DNA of 64,000 nt from Pseudomonadota bacterium (GTDB lineage Bacteria > Pseudomonadota > Gammaproteobacteria > Burkholderiales > Burkholderiaceae_C). Under the pieces are notes generated by a model. That model saw nothing but the letters and a program-made list of their open reading frames with translations, was not told the DNA's origin and searched no databases. Shown piece by piece: positions 19,101-27,499 of the stretch (the stretch's first letter is position 1; each line of letters opens with the position of its first letter). Location of the stretch: NCBI GenBank assembly GCA_029780695.1, contig JAKOYD010000107.1, positions 62,001 to 126,000 on the forward strand, written 5' to 3'. Position numbers and translations under genes: made by a program.

Positions 19101-19880
19101 TCAATCCTGATACGACGCATCCAGCCTGTCCAGCCGCCGCAGCATCGTCGGCCAGACGAAGGCGCCGCCCAGGCCGCCGGTCTGCACGCGCATGGCTTCG
19201 GCGACGCCGTGCAGGATGGCGGGGTTGACGGGGGCGAGCGAGTCCATGCCCTGCTGGCCGGCCAGCGCGTCGACCTGGATGCGGCAGGCGCTCTCAAACG
19301 TGTACATGGCCAGGAAGGCGTCGGCGATGGTGGCGCCGCAGGTCAGCAGGCCGTGGTTGCGCAGCATGAGGAAGTTGGCCTGCCCCAGGTCGGCCTGCAG
19401 GCGTGGGCCTTCGTCGGGGCGGAAGGCGACGCCTTCGTAGTCGTGGTAGGCCAGCGAGGCCAGCACGAAGGTGCTTTGCTGGCTGATGGGCAGCACGCCG
19501 GCCTTTTGGGCGCTGACGGCGACGCCGGCGCGGGTGTGGGTGTGCAGCACGCAGGTGACGTCGGGCCGCGCGGCGTGCACGGCGCTGTGGATGTTGAAGC
19601 CGGCGGGGTTGACGGGGAAGGGCGTGTCGTGCAGCGTGTTGCACGCCATGTCGACCTTGACCAGGCTGGAGGCGGTGATTTCGTCGAACAGCAGGCCGTA
19701 GGGGTTGATGAGGAAGTGCTCCTCTCCGCCGGTGACGCTGGCGGGCAGCTTGGCGCTGATGTGGGTGAAGACGAGGTCGCTCATGCCGTACAGCGCCACC
19801 AGGCGGTAGCAGGCGGCCAGGTCGCGGCGCAGCTGCCATTCTTCGGGCGTGACGAGGGCTTTCATGGACGGGATCTGCAT
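19101..19880 (-). CDS. Class II aldolase/adducin-domain protein
   Basis: A 259-residue protein of the class II aldolase (fuculose-phosphate aldolase/adducin) fold. The zinc-binding histidine motif HTHTRAG and the downstream MLRNHGLLTCG segment are clear, as is the glycine-rich INPYGLLFDE phosphate-binding region. Members cleave or decarboxylate sugar acids, but this subgroup (with SDLVFTHISAK) has no assigned substrate that I can name. Start 19880 is chosen for its strong AGGAGG with 4-base spacing; MKAL at 19865 is an alternative. It follows the YkgJ-type gene by 13 bp on the same strand, so they are likely co-transcribed. Confidence 0.88.
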   Translation of the reverse strand: MQIPSMKALVTPEEWQLRRDLAACYRLVALYGMSDLVFTHISAKLPASVTGGEEHFLINPYGLLFDEITASSLVKVDMACNTLHDTPFPVNPAGFNIHSAVHAARPDVTCVLHTHTRAGVAVSAQKAGVLPISQQSTFVLASLAYHDYEGVAFRPDEGPRLQADLGQANFLMLRNHGLLTCGATIADAFLAMYTFESACRIQVDALAGQQGMDSLAPVNPAILHGVAEAMRVQTGGLGGAFVWPTMLRRLDRLDASYQD

Positions 19881-19893
19881 GGGGCCTCCTGCT

Positions 19894-20199
19894 TCAGATG
19901 GGTGTCGGCAGCTTACGCGGGGCGGTGGCGACTTCGAGTCGCGTGAGGAACAGGCGCGCATGGGCGCCGCCGTCGTCGGTGGGGCCGCACATGTCGGCCG
20001 AGGGCTGCAATTGCCCGCAGACGGCGGGGCGCGTGGTCTGGCCGAACAGGCGGCAGCGCAGGGCTTCGTCCAGCTGCACGCAGGGCACGCCCGCCGGCTT
20101 GCCCTGCGGCATGCCGGGAATGGGCGAACTGATGGACGGCGCGATGCAGCAGGCGGCGCAGCCGGGACGGCAGGCGGGCGGGGCGGGCTCTTGAATCAA
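19894..20199 (-). CDS. YkgJ-family cysteine-cluster protein (putative Zn/Fe chelator)
   Basis: A 101-residue protein with the cysteine cluster of the YkgJ/CxxCxxCC family: CRPGCAACC near the N-terminus, then VPCVQLD, LRCRLFG and AVCGQLQPS. This pattern is thought to bind zinc or an iron-sulfur cluster; the function is unknown. No ATG is in frame between the upstream stop (20224-20226) and the conserved region, so the start must be TTG at 20199 or another non-standard codon. That start region lies inside a dispersed element (20193-20253), which appears to have replaced the original start. It precedes the aldolase-like gene by 13 bp. Confidence 0.75.
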   Translation of the reverse strand: MIQEPAPPACRPGCAACCIAPSISSPIPGMPQGKPAGVPCVQLDEALRCRLFGQTTRPAVCGQLQPSADMCGPTDDGGAHARLFLTRLEVATAPRKLPTPI

Positions 20200-20253
20200 A
20201 TCAGGCTCTGGCGCTTGCCCATATTACATAGACAGCTATGAAATAAATAGCAA
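20193..20253 (-). repeat. Dispersed 60-bp element, copy 6 (near-consensus)
   Basis: On the minus strand: GCTATTTATTTCATAGCTGT, then GGGCAAGCGCCAGAGCC and TGATTTGATT. The terminal TTTGATT supplies the likely TTG start codon of the YkgJ-type gene. Confidence 0.85.
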
Positions 20254-20442
20254 TCGGCACGTGTTCCGGCGTGGGGCGCTTCCCCTTTCCTACGCGGGCG
20301 CGGTGCGTGGGGCGGACACGCGCGGCGCGGGGCGACGACGATCATTGCATGGTGCGTGGGACGCCCGCCCGGTCTTCCGATGAAGGCGGTACGGGCGGCA
20401 GGCGCCCCGATCCATTTTTTCAACTTTTCGAGGAGTTTCATC

Positions 20443-20628
20443 ATGCTGAAGTGGGCCATTATTTTTGCCGTGATCGCGTTGATCTCGGGCTTCCTGGGCT
20501 TTGGCGGCGTGGCCGCGGGCGCGGCGGGCATCGCCAAGATTCTGTTCGTACTGTTCCTGGTCATCGCCGGCGTGATGCTGGTGCTGGCGCTGCTGGGCGG
20601 CAAGGCGGTGAGCCGGGCGGTCAAGTAA
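20443..20628 (+). CDS. DUF1328 small membrane protein
   Basis: A 61-residue, very hydrophobic peptide with two membrane segments separated by a glycine-rich turn ([16 protein letters not shown]), the hallmark of the DUF1328/YtjA family of small inner-membrane proteins. The function is unknown; relatives are often stress-associated. GAGGAG lies 8 bp before the ATG, and several codons at the start are conserved (MLKWAIIF). It is monocistronic: an ATTCCCGC inverted repeat and a terminator follow. Confidence 0.88.
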   Translation: MLKWAIIFAVIALISGFLGFGGVAAGAAGIAKILFVLFLVIAGVMLVLALLGGKAVSRAVK

Positions 20629-20673
20629 GCGTATGAAGGGCCTTTGGGCGGTTCGCTCAATGACCTGACCTAC

Positions 20674-20762
20674 CGTCAGTCCCGCGCAGGCGGGAATCGA
20701 TTCACGTGACAACGGACGGTTGCCCGTTGAACGATGGATTCCCGCCTGCGCGGGAATGACGG
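20674..20762. repeat. Paired ATTCCCGC inverted-repeat element, copy 1 (MITE-like)
   Basis: Two about 27-bp arms face each other: CGTCAGTCCCGCGCAGGCGG (from 20674) and TGGATTCCCGCCTGCGCGGG (from 20735, ending GAATGACG). They are nearly perfect inverted copies around a spacer of about 35 bp. Each arm is itself a hairpin (CCCGC...GCGGG). Equivalent pairs occur at 31275-31355 and 49111-49188. The arms recall the dRS3-type repeats of Neisseria. Confidence 0.8.
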
Positions 20763-20767
20763 AAGTT

Positions 20768-20801
20768 AAAGGCCGCGTCCGGTTCGGACAGCGGCCTTTT
20801 T
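20768..20801. terminator. Bidirectional intrinsic terminator
   Basis: The stem AAAGGCCGC-GTCC and its partner GGAC-AGCGGCCTTT enclose the loop GGTTC and are followed by further T residues. The A/T tracts on both sides suit the convergent DUF1328 and gdhA genes. Confidence 0.8.
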
Positions 20802-20817
20802 CCGTGTTGACGCGGCA

Positions 20818-22131
20818 TCAGGGGTACAGGCCCCGCAAGTCGCGCGCCGTCAGGATGCGCGTGCAGGCCACGATGAAAGTGGCTGTGCGCAGGCTCACTT
20901 TATGCTGCTGCGCGGTCTGCCATACTCCGTCGAAGGCTTCTTTCATGATGCGGATGAGGCGCTGGTTGATCTCGTCCTCGCTCCAGAAGAAGCTGCTGAA
21001 ATCCTGCACCCATTCAAAGTAGCTCACCGTCACGCCGCCGGCGTTGGCGATGACGTCGGGCACCACCAGCACGCCGCGCTCTTGCAGGATGTCGTCGGCC
21101 TCGGGCGTGGTGGGGCCGTTGGCGCCTTCGATCACCATCTTCGCCTTGATCTTGCCGGCGTTGGCCTTGGTGATCTGACCCTCGAGCGCTGCGGGGATCA
21201 GGATGTCGCATTGGGTGGACCAGAACTCGCCGTCCTTCAATGCCTCAGCGCCTTTGAAGCCGGCCACGCCGCCCGTCTTGGCCACGTGGTCCAGCAGCTT
21301 GGGCACGTTCAGGCCCTTGTCGTTGGCCACGCCCCCGGTGTGGTCCTGCACCGCGACGACGAGCGCGCCGGCCTCGGCAAACAGCTTGCCGGCGATGCCG
21401 CCCACGTTGCCAAAGCCCTGCACCGCCACGCGGGCGCCCTCAATGGGCAGGCCGATGTGCTTGGCGGCCTCGCAACCCACGGTGAACACGCCGCGCCCGG
21501 TGGCCTCGCGCCGGCCCAATGAGCCGCCCAGCGTGATGGGCTTGCCGGTGACCACGCCAGTCGCCGTGGCACCTTCGTTCATCGAGTAGGTGTCCATCAT
21601 CCAGGCCATCACCTTTTCGTTGGTGTTGACGTCGGGCGCGGGGATGTCCTTGGTGGGCCCGATGATGATGCCGATCTCGCTGGTGTAGCGGCGCGTCATG
21701 CGCTCCAGTTCAGCCGTCGAAAGCGTGCGCGGGTCCACGCGGATGCCGCCTTTGGCGCCGCCGTAGGGCACGTTGACGGCGGCGTTCTTGATCGACATCC
21801 ACGCGGCCAGCGCCATCACCTCCGACAGCGTCACCGCCTGGTGAAAGCGCACGCCGCCCTTGCCGGGGCCGCGACTCGTGTTGTGCTGCACGCGGTAGCC
21901 CTCGAAGTGGGCGATGGTGCCGTTGTCCAGCTCGATCGGCACATCCACGATCAACGAGCGCTTGGGGCGCTTGAGCGTTTCGACCCAGCGCGCCAGCGGG
22001 CCTAGGTAGGGCGTGACCCGGTCGATCTGCTGGAGATAGGTGCCCCACGGGCCGAGGTGGTTGGGGTCCAGGTACGAGGGCAGGGCGTGGCTGGGCGCGG
22101 CGGCGGGCGCCGCGGGGGCTCGGGTGGCCAT
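20818..22131 (-). CDS. gdhA: Glutamate dehydrogenase (Glu/Leu/Phe/Val dehydrogenase family)
   Basis: A 437-residue oxidative deaminase that interconverts glutamate and 2-oxoglutarate plus ammonia. The catalytic and substrate-binding lysines K91 ([10 protein letters not shown]), K115 (MSIKNAAV) and K127 (YGGAKGGI) are present, as is the NAD(P) motif VQGFGNVGG. The length and the sequence [20 protein letters not shown] fit the hexameric small-subunit GDH. The N-terminal 18 residues are Ala/Pro-rich. AAGGAG lies 8 bp before ATG 22131. It faces DUF1328 across a shared terminator and is divergent from the toxin-antitoxin pair. Confidence 0.95.
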   Translation of the reverse strand: MATRAPAAPAAAPSHALPSYLDPNHLGPWGTYLQQIDRVTPYLGPLARWVETLKRPKRSLIVDVPIELDNGTIAHFEGYRVQHNTSRGPGKGGVRFHQAVTLSEVMALAAWMSIKNAAVNVPYGGAKGGIRVDPRTLSTAELERMTRRYTSEIGIIIGPTKDIPAPDVNTNEKVMAWMMDTYSMNEGATATGVVTGKPITLGGSLGRREATGRGVFTVGCEAAKHIGLPIEGARVAVQGFGNVGGIAGKLFAEAGALVVAVQDHTGGVANDKGLNVPKLLDHVAKTGGVAGFKGAEALKDGEFWSTQCDILIPAALEGQITKANAGKIKAKMVIEGANGPTTPEADDILQERGVLVVPDVIANAGGVTVSYFEWVQDFSSFFWSEDEINQRLIRIMKEAFDGVWQTAQQHKVSLRTATFIVACTRILTARDLRGLYP

Positions 22132-22220
22132 GTTTGTCTCCTTGGTGTTGTGTGCCCATGGTGCCAGCATTCGAAAGACTTGCAACCTGCGCCAGCACGC
22201 GCGGACCGAATCGGCTAAAA

Positions 22221-22245
22221 TGTACAAAATTCTGGAGTTTGTACA
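22221..22245. promoter_or_regulatory. Palindromic operator of the toxin-antitoxin operon
   Basis: TGTACAAA and TTTGTACA form a perfect 8-bp inverted repeat separated by nine bases, ending one base before the antitoxin ATG. The ribosome-binding GGAG (22234-22237) lies inside the spacer, so a bound repressor could block both transcription and translation. Autoregulation by the Phd-type antitoxin is typical of the family. Confidence 0.75.
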
Positions 22246-22246
22246 A

Positions 22247-22498
22247 ATGCAGATCGTGTCCGTGACCGAATTCCGCGCCCGCGCCGCCGAAATGGTGGAC
22301 CGCGTGCAGAAGGGCGAAACCGTGCGCATCCTGCGGCACGGCAAGCCGGTGGCGGAGCTGGTGGCGCCGCAGACCGACGCCGCGCCCAAGGTACCGCGCT
22401 GGAAGAAGCCCATCGAAAACCCGCTGGTCTATACGCGGCCAGACGGCAAGACCATGGCGCAACTCATCATCGAAGAGCGCGAGCAGGCGCGGTACTAA
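22247..22498 (+). CDS. Phd/YefM-family antitoxin
   Basis: An 83-residue antitoxin. The N-terminal Phd fold is clear ([20 protein letters not shown], then [16 protein letters not shown]), giving dimerisation and DNA binding. The C-terminal tail should wrap the partner toxin. ATG 22247 is used, with GGAG nine bases upstream; an in-frame ATG at 22220 would place the start inside the operator. The PIN-domain toxin gene begins three bases after its stop. It should repress its own promoter through the TGTACAAA palindrome directly upstream. Confidence 0.88.
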   Translation: MQIVSVTEFRARAAEMVDRVQKGETVRILRHGKPVAELVAPQTDAAPKVPRWKKPIENPLVYTRPDGKTMAQLIIEEREQARY

Positions 22499-22501
22499 GC
22501 C

Positions 22502-22921
22502 ATGAAGATTCTTCTGGACACTTCCGCGCTGGCGAAGCGCTACAAGCGCGAGTCGGGCTGCGAATCGGTCGATGCCTGGCTGGCGCAGGCCGACGAAGTG
22601 GTGCTGGCAGCGCACTGCAAGATGGAAATCGCCTCGGCTTTCTTGCGCGACGTGCATGACCAGATTCTGGCAACCGAGCAATATGCCCATGGCATGCGTG
22701 AGGTGGCGGTCGACTTTGCCGAATTCTCGGTGCAGCCGGTGTCGCCAGAGGTGGAGACACTGGCCATTGCCGCCATGCAGCGCACGCGCCTGCGCGCCAT
22801 GGACGCGCTGCACATCGGCACGGCGCAGGCGGCGGGCGTGGACGTGTTCGTCACCGCCGACCGCCAGCAGGCCCGCGCGGCCGAGCAAGCCGGGCTTGCC
22901 GTGGAGGTCGTCAGCGCATGA
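22502..22921 (+). CDS. PIN-domain ribonuclease toxin (VapC type)
   Basis: A 139-residue PIN-domain protein, expected to be a Mg2+-dependent ribonuclease that cleaves tRNA or rRNA when freed from its antitoxin. The four acidic metal ligands are in place: D6 (LLDTSALAK), E42 (KMEIASAF), D101 (AMDALHIG) and D120 (TADRQQ). The pairing of a Phd-type antitoxin with a PIN toxin is common. Its stop overlaps the ATG of mnmG by four bases (ATGA), so the toxin and an essential tRNA-modification gene are translationally coupled. That is unusual. Confidence 0.88.
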   Translation: MKILLDTSALAKRYKRESGCESVDAWLAQADEVVLAAHCKMEIASAFLRDVHDQILATEQYAHGMREVAVDFAEFSVQPVSPEVETLAIAAMQRTRLRAMDALHIGTAQAAGVDVFVTADRQQARAAEQAGLAVEVVSA

Positions 22922-24909
22922 GCATGACCTATCCCCAAACCTTCGACGTCATCGTCGTCGGCGGCGGCCACGCCGGCACCGAGGCCGCGCTGGCGGCCGC
23001 GCGCATGGGCGCGGCCACGCTGCTGCTCACGCACAACATCGAGACGCTGGGCGCCATGAGCTGCAACCCCAGCATCGGCGGCATCGGCAAGGGCCACCTG
23101 GTGAAAGAGGTGGACGCGCTGGGCGGTGCCATGGCACTTGCCGCGGACGAGGGCGGCATCCAATTCCGCATCCTCAACAGCAGCAAAGGCCCGGCCGTGC
23201 GCGCCACGCGGGCGCAGGCGGACCGGGTGCTGTACAAGGCCGCCATCCGGCGCCGGCTGGAAAACCAGCCCAACCTGTGGCTGTTTCAGCAGGCGGTGGA
23301 CGACCTGATGATCGAGGGCGACCGCGTGGTGGGCGCCGTCACGCAGGTGGGCATCGCGTTCCGTGGCCGCACCGTGGTGCTGACGGCGGGCACCTTCCTG
23401 GACGGGCGCATCCACGTGGGCCTGGACAACTATCAGGCGGGCCGGGCGGGCGATCCGCCGGCGGTGTCGCTCTCGGCGCGATTGAAGGAACTCAAACTGC
23501 CGCAAGGGCGCCTGAAGACCGGCACGCCGCCGCGCATCGACGGCCGCAGCATCGACTTTGCTGCCTGCGAAGAGCAACCCGGCGACGGCATGCCCGGCGG
23601 GCAGAACCCGCACATGCCCGTGTTCAGCTTCATGGGCCGCGCCAGCATGCACCCGCGCCAGGTGCCGTGCTGGGTCACGCACACCAACGCGCGCACGCAC
23701 GAGATCATCCGCTCGGGCTTCGACCGCAGCCCCATGTTCACCGGCAAGATCGAAGGCGTGGGGCCGCGCTATTGCCCCAGCGTGGAAGACAAGATCAACC
23801 GCTTTGCGGACAAGGAGAGCCACCAGATCTTCCTGGAGCCTGAGGGACTGGATACGCACGAGGTGTATCCCAACGGCATCTCGACCAGCCTGCCGTTTGA
23901 CATCCAACTGGCGCTGGTGCGGAGCATGAAAGGGCTGGAAAACGCCCACATCCTGCGGCCCGGCTATGCCATCGAATACGACTACTTTGACCCCCGCGCC
24001 TTGAAGAGCAGCTTTGAGACGCGCGACGTGAAGGGCCTGTTCTTTGCCGGCCAGATCAACGGCACCACGGGCTACGAAGAAGCCGCCGCACAAGGCCTGT
24101 TCGCCGGCATCAACGCGGCGCTGCAGTGCCGTCAACTCGATGGCCGCGCCGACGACTTCGGCGGATCGTGGCTGCCGCGCCGCGACGAAGCCTACCTGGG
24201 CGTGCTGGTGGACGACCTCATCACCAAGGGTGTGACCGAGCCCTATCGCATGTTCACCAGCCGCGCCGAATACCGCCTGCAATTGCGCGAAGACAACGCC
24301 GACATGCGCCTGACCGAAACGGGCAGGGCGCTGGGCTTGGTGGACGACGCGCGTTGGGACGCCTTTAGCCGCAAGCGTGACGCTGTTTCACGTGAAACAG
24401 AGCGGCTGAAATCGACTTGGGTGAATCCACGCAACCTGCCGGCGGCCGAATCCGAGCGTGTACTGGGCAAGGCCATCGAGCACGAGCACAACCTGTTTGA
24501 CCTGCTGCGCCGGCCGGAAGTGAGCTACGACACGCTGATGAGCCTGGCGGATGGCAGCCATGCCAGCACCGATGTTTCACGTGAAACACTGGGTGATCTG
24601 AGCGGCGCCGTGATCGAGCAGGTCGAAATCGCCGCCAAATACTCCGGCTACATCGACCGTCAGCGCGACGAAGTACAGCGCGCCACCTATTACGAGAGCC
24701 TGCGCCTGCCGCCGGAACTGGATTACCTGCAAATCCCGGCCCTGTCCATCGAGGTGCGGCAAAAGCTGCAAAAGCACCGACCCGACACGCTCGGCCAGGC
24801 CGGCCGCATCAGTGGGGTGACGCCGGCGGCCATCTCGCTGTTGCTGATCCATCTGAAGAAGGGCGGCTTCAAGGGATTTGCCTCTGCACCGCAGGCTGAG
24901 CCGGCATGA
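22918..24909 (+). CDS. mnmG: tRNA uridine-5-carboxymethylaminomethyl modification enzyme MnmG (GidA)
   Basis: A 663-residue FAD protein which, with MnmE, modifies the wobble uridine of several tRNAs. The dinucleotide-binding motif [10 protein letters not shown] is at about 15-24. The GidA signatures [27 protein letters not shown] and [10 protein letters not shown] are present. It is about 30 residues longer than the Escherichia coli enzyme. Two perfect parS sites lie in its 3' part and encode VSRET both times (near residues 490 and 553). ATG 22918 overlaps the toxin stop, and a second Met codon at 22924 could be the older start. The stop overlaps rsmG. Confidence 0.96.
   Translation: MSMTYPQTFDVIVVGGGHAGTEAALAAARMGAATLLLTHNIETLGAMSCNPSIGGIGKGHLVKEVDALGGAMALAADEGGIQFRILNSSKGPAVRATRAQADRVLYKAAIRRRLENQPNLWLFQQAVDDLMIEGDRVVGAVTQVGIAFRGRTVVLTAGTFLDGRIHVGLDNYQAGRAGDPPAVSLSARLKELKLPQGRLKTGTPPRIDGRSIDFAACEEQPGDGMPGGQNPHMPVFSFMGRASMHPRQVPCWVTHTNARTHEIIRSGFDRSPMFTGKIEGVGPRYCPSVEDKINRFADKESHQIFLEPEGLDTHEVYPNGISTSLPFDIQLALVRSMKGLENAHILRPGYAIEYDYFDPRALKSSFETRDVKGLFFAGQINGTTGYEEAAAQGLFAGINAALQCRQLDGRADDFGGSWLPRRDEAYLGVLVDDLITKGVTEPYRMFTSRAEYRLQLREDNADMRLTETGRALGLVDDARWDAFSRKRDAVSRETERLKSTWVNPRNLPAAESERVLGKAIEHEHNLFDLLRRPEVSYDTLMSLADGSHASTDVSRETLGDLSGAVIEQVEIAAKYSGYIDRQRDEVQRATYYESLRLPPELDYLQIPALSIEVRQKLQKHRPDTLGQAGRISGVTPAAISLLLIHLKKGGFKGFASAPQAEPA
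24384..24399. other. parS site 1
   Basis: TGTTTCACGTGAAACA, a perfect 16-bp palindrome identical to the general bacterial parS consensus, located inside mnmG. It is the expected ParB loading site and lies about 2 kb upstream of parA. Confidence 0.93.
24573..24588. other. parS site 2
   Basis: A second perfect TGTTTCACGTGAAACA palindrome inside mnmG, 189 bp after the first and in the same reading frame, so both encode VSRET. Confidence 0.93.
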
Positions 24910-25559
24910 CCGCGCACCCCTTGCGCGACCGCCTGGTCGCAGGTGCGCAGGTGCTCGGCCTGTCGCTCGTCGATGCGCAAGTCGAGCAGTTGCTGGGCTA
25001 TCTTGACCTGCTCGGCAAGTGGAACAAGGTGTACAACCTGACGGCGGTGCGCGATCCGGCCGAGATGCTGACGCACCATCTGCTCGACAGCCTCGCCGTG
25101 ATCGCGCCGCTGCGCCGCCACACCCAAGGCAGGGCGACCCGCCTGCTCGACGTCGGTTCGGGCGGTGGTTTGCCCGGTGTCGTCATCGCCATCTGTTGCC
25201 CGGAAATTGAGGTGACGTGCGTCGATGCGGTCGCCAAGAAAGCCGCGTTCATCCAGCAGGCAGCGGGTTCGCTGGGGCTCTCAAATCTTCATGGGCGCCA
25301 TGGGCGGGTGGAGGCGGTGGTTGAGCAGTTCGACGTCATCGCCTCGCGCGCCTTCGCCACCTTGGGCGACTTCACCGCATGGTCGCAAGGTGCGCTGGCC
25401 GACGGCGGTGTCTGGGCGGCGATGAAGGGCAAGCATCCCGCAGACGAAGTGGCCGCGCTGCCGCCCGCCATCGATGTGTTTCACGTGGAACAACTCACCG
25501 TGCCCGAACTGGATGCCGATCGCTGCCTGATCTGGATGCGCGTGCGCGCCCCCCACTGA
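24906..25559 (+). CDS. rsmG: 16S rRNA (guanine-527-N7)-methyltransferase RsmG (GidB)
   Basis: A 217-residue SAM-dependent methyltransferase of the small ribosomal subunit. The SAM motif [11 protein letters not shown] is at about 81-91, preceded by the family signature [10 protein letters not shown] and HHLLDSL. The ATG overlaps the mnmG stop (ATGA). A third parS-like site (25477-25492) lies near its 3' end and encodes FHVEQL. The gidA-gidB-par order is the classical chromosome-origin-proximal arrangement. Confidence 0.95.
   Translation: MTAHPLRDRLVAGAQVLGLSLVDAQVEQLLGYLDLLGKWNKVYNLTAVRDPAEMLTHHLLDSLAVIAPLRRHTQGRATRLLDVGSGGGLPGVVIAICCPEIEVTCVDAVAKKAAFIQQAAGSLGLSNLHGRHGRVEAVVEQFDVIASRAFATLGDFTAWSQGALADGGVWAAMKGKHPADEVAALPPAIDVFHVEQLTVPELDADRCLIWMRVRAPH
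25477..25492. other. parS site 3
   Basis: TGTTTCACGTGGAACA inside rsmG. It differs from the perfect palindrome by one base and equals the reverse complement of the Bacillus subtilis consensus parS, so it is likely functional. Confidence 0.85.
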
Positions 25560-25560
25560 C

Positions 25561-25989
25561 ATGGCCAACGAGCGCTTCTTTCAGTCGCCTGCCTTCCGCG
25601 TGGCCCTGCGCAGCGGCCTCTGGGCTGGTCCGGTGCTCGCTCTGCTGTGGCCCGTGTTCGTGCGGATGGAGTCCGGTGTCTGGCCCGCATCGATGGTGGC
25701 GCTGACGCTGGCGATGCTGACCTTGGGCACGCTGGTGGGGGTGGCGGCGGCGCTCACGCTGATGCTTCCGGCGCTCAGCTTTCTGCCCTTGCGGCCGGGC
25801 GCGGGGTTGCGGTTTATCGCTGCCGGCGTCAGCGGGCTGATTTGCTTGATGCTGGTGTCGCTTTTCGGGCTTTTATCGGGTGCAGAGCGCCTGGGTGCGC
25901 AGTGGCCGCTGGGCTTGCTTCTTACAATCGTCGGAGCCGCCTGCGGCTACCTCGGGTCGTTCGCCGTGCGCCGCGCGCCCTCCACTTGA
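25561..25989 (+). CDS. Membrane protein of unknown function
   Basis: A 142-residue protein with four predicted membrane segments (around 18-35, 42-70, 78-104, 113-135), several glycine-rich, and a short basic N-terminus. I do not recognise a family. It starts one base after the rsmG stop, and the LysE gene follows by 13 bp. It is therefore most likely read in the mnmG-rsmG-par transcript. There is no ribosome-binding site of its own, which suggests translational coupling. Confidence 0.7.
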   Translation: MANERFFQSPAFRVALRSGLWAGPVLALLWPVFVRMESGVWPASMVALTLAMLTLGTLVGVAAALTLMLPALSFLPLRPGAGLRFIAAGVSGLICLMLVSLFGLLSGAERLGAQWPLGLLLTIVGAACGYLGSFAVRRAPST

Positions 25990-26002
25990 ACACGGCTGAA
26001 CC

Positions 26003-26617
26003 ATGCCCGCCATCACCGACTATCCCGCCTTCGTCGCTGCCATCGTCCTGTTCCTGGCCATTCCGGGGCCGGGCAATTTGGCCATCATTTCCAGCACGGC
26101 GCAGGGGCGCGTGCGCGGCGGGCTGGCGTCCACCTTCGGCATCATCGCGGGCGACCAGATTTTGCTGTGGTGCGCGGTGGCGGGGGTGGCGGCGCTGCTC
26201 AAGGCGTACCCGGCCGCCTTCGCGGCCGTGCAATGGCTGGGCGCGGCGTACCTGGCTTACCTGGGCGTGCGCATGCTGCTGGCCAAGCCAGGGCAGGGCG
26301 CGGTGCTGCAGCTCAAGCCCGGGCACTTCTTCAAGCAGTCGTTCTTCATCACCCTGCTCAATCCCAAGGCCATCGTGTTCTACATGGCCTTCTTTCCGCT
26401 GTTCATCGACCCGCAGCAGCAACCCGGCCTGGCGACCTTTGCCGCCATGGCGGTGACCATCGCCGTGCTGACTTTCCTCTACGGCCTGGTCGCCACGCTG
26501 CTGGCGCATTACCTGGCCGAACGCGTGCGCGCCAGCCCGCGCATGTCCGGCATGCTCAGCAAGCTGGCGGGCGCGTGCCTGCTGGGCTTCGGCGTCAAGC
26601 TGGCGATCAGCAAGTAA
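26003..26617 (+). CDS. LysE/RhtB-family amino-acid exporter
   Basis: A 204-residue inner-membrane exporter with six expected membrane segments. Family motifs are PGPGNLAIISSTAQGRVRGG near the first helix, the LGAAYLAYLGVRML segment, and FKQSFFITLLNPKAIVFYMA around 112-131. Members export amino acids or homoserine lactones; the substrate is unknown. A LysE-type gene between rsmG and parA seems common in Comamonadaceae, though I recall this only from general knowledge. It is co-directional with its neighbours, 31 bp before parA. Confidence 0.9.
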   Translation: MPAITDYPAFVAAIVLFLAIPGPGNLAIISSTAQGRVRGGLASTFGIIAGDQILLWCAVAGVAALLKAYPAAFAAVQWLGAAYLAYLGVRMLLAKPGQGAVLQLKPGHFFKQSFFITLLNPKAIVFYMAFFPLFIDPQQQPGLATFAAMAVTIAVLTFLYGLVATLLAHYLAERVRASPRMSGMLSKLAGACLLGFGVKLAISK

Positions 26618-26648
26618 TCCTATTCACGTCAGCACTCACTTACGCGCT

Positions 26649-27434
26649 ATGGCCCAAATTTATTGCATTGCCAACCAGAAGGGCGGCGTCGGCAAGACGA
26701 CCACCACCGTCAACCTGGCGGCCGGCCTGGCCAAGATCGGCCAGCGCGTGCTGATGGTCGACCTGGACCCGCAGGGCAACGCCACCATGGGTTCGGGCGT
26801 GGACAAGCGCGCCATGGAACTCAGCGTGTACGACGTGCTGCTCGAATCGGCCAGCATCGCCGAAGCCGCCACCGTGCCCGACAAGCTGAAGGAAGCCGGT
26901 GCGCCGTACGCGGTGCTGGGCGCCAACCGTGACCTGGCCGGCGCCGAGGTTGAGCTGGTGGGCGAAGAACGCCGCGAGCGCCGCCTGAAGGACGCGCTGG
27001 CCCCGGTGCAGGCAGACTACGACTTCGTGCTGATCGACTGCCCGCCGTCCTTGAGCATGCTGACGCTCAACGGCCTGTGCGCCGCGCAGGGCGTGATCGT
27101 GCCGATGCAGTGCGAATACTTCGCGCTCGAAGGGCTGGCCGACCTGGCCAACACCATCAAGCAGGTGCACGCGCACCTCAACCGCGACCTGCGCCTGATC
27201 GGCCTGCTGCGCGTGATGTTCGACCCGCGCATCACGCTGCAGCAGCAGGTCAGCGACCAGCTCAAGGCGCACTACGGCGACAAGGTGTTCGACACCCTCA
27301 TCCCGCGCAACGTGCGGCTGGCCGAGGCGCCCAGCTACGGCTTGCCGGGGGTGGTGTTCGACCCGTCCGCCAAGGGCAGCAAGGCCTTTTTGGCCTTCGC
27401 CGAGGAAATGGTGGCGCGCGGCCTGCGCGACTGA
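26649..27434 (+). CDS. parA: Chromosome-partitioning ATPase ParA
   Basis: A 261-residue Walker-type ATPase (Soj/ParA). The deviant Walker A box KGGVGKTTTT is at 11-20, the switch DLDPQGNA at about 38-45, and Walker B LIDCPPS at about 125. There is no N-terminal helix-turn-helix domain, so it is the chromosomal (type Ib-like) form. With ParB and the three parS sites upstream it should segregate the replication origin. parB is not adjacent: four genes intervene. Confidence 0.96.
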   Translation: MAQIYCIANQKGGVGKTTTTVNLAAGLAKIGQRVLMVDLDPQGNATMGSGVDKRAMELSVYDVLLESASIAEAATVPDKLKEAGAPYAVLGANRDLAGAEVELVGEERRERRLKDALAPVQADYDFVLIDCPPSLSMLTLNGLCAAQGVIVPMQCEYFALEGLADLANTIKQVHAHLNRDLRLIGLLRVMFDPRITLQQQVSDQLKAHYGDKVFDTLIPRNVRLAEAPSYGLPGVVFDPSAKGSKAFLAFAEEMVARGLRD

Positions 27435-27442
27435 GATTATCG

Positions 27443-27499
27443 GTCAGAAGCCGGCCTTGCCCTTGCTGCCAAAGCGCTGACAGCTATAAAAATATGAGC
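27443..27499 (-). repeat. Dispersed 60-bp element, copy 7
   Basis: On the minus strand: GCTCATATTTTTATAGCTGT, CAGCGCTTTGG, AGGGCAAGGCCGG. It fills the parA-acyltransferase gap and contains the ATG of the acyltransferase inside its GCTAT...ATGAGC palindrome. Confidence 0.8.
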
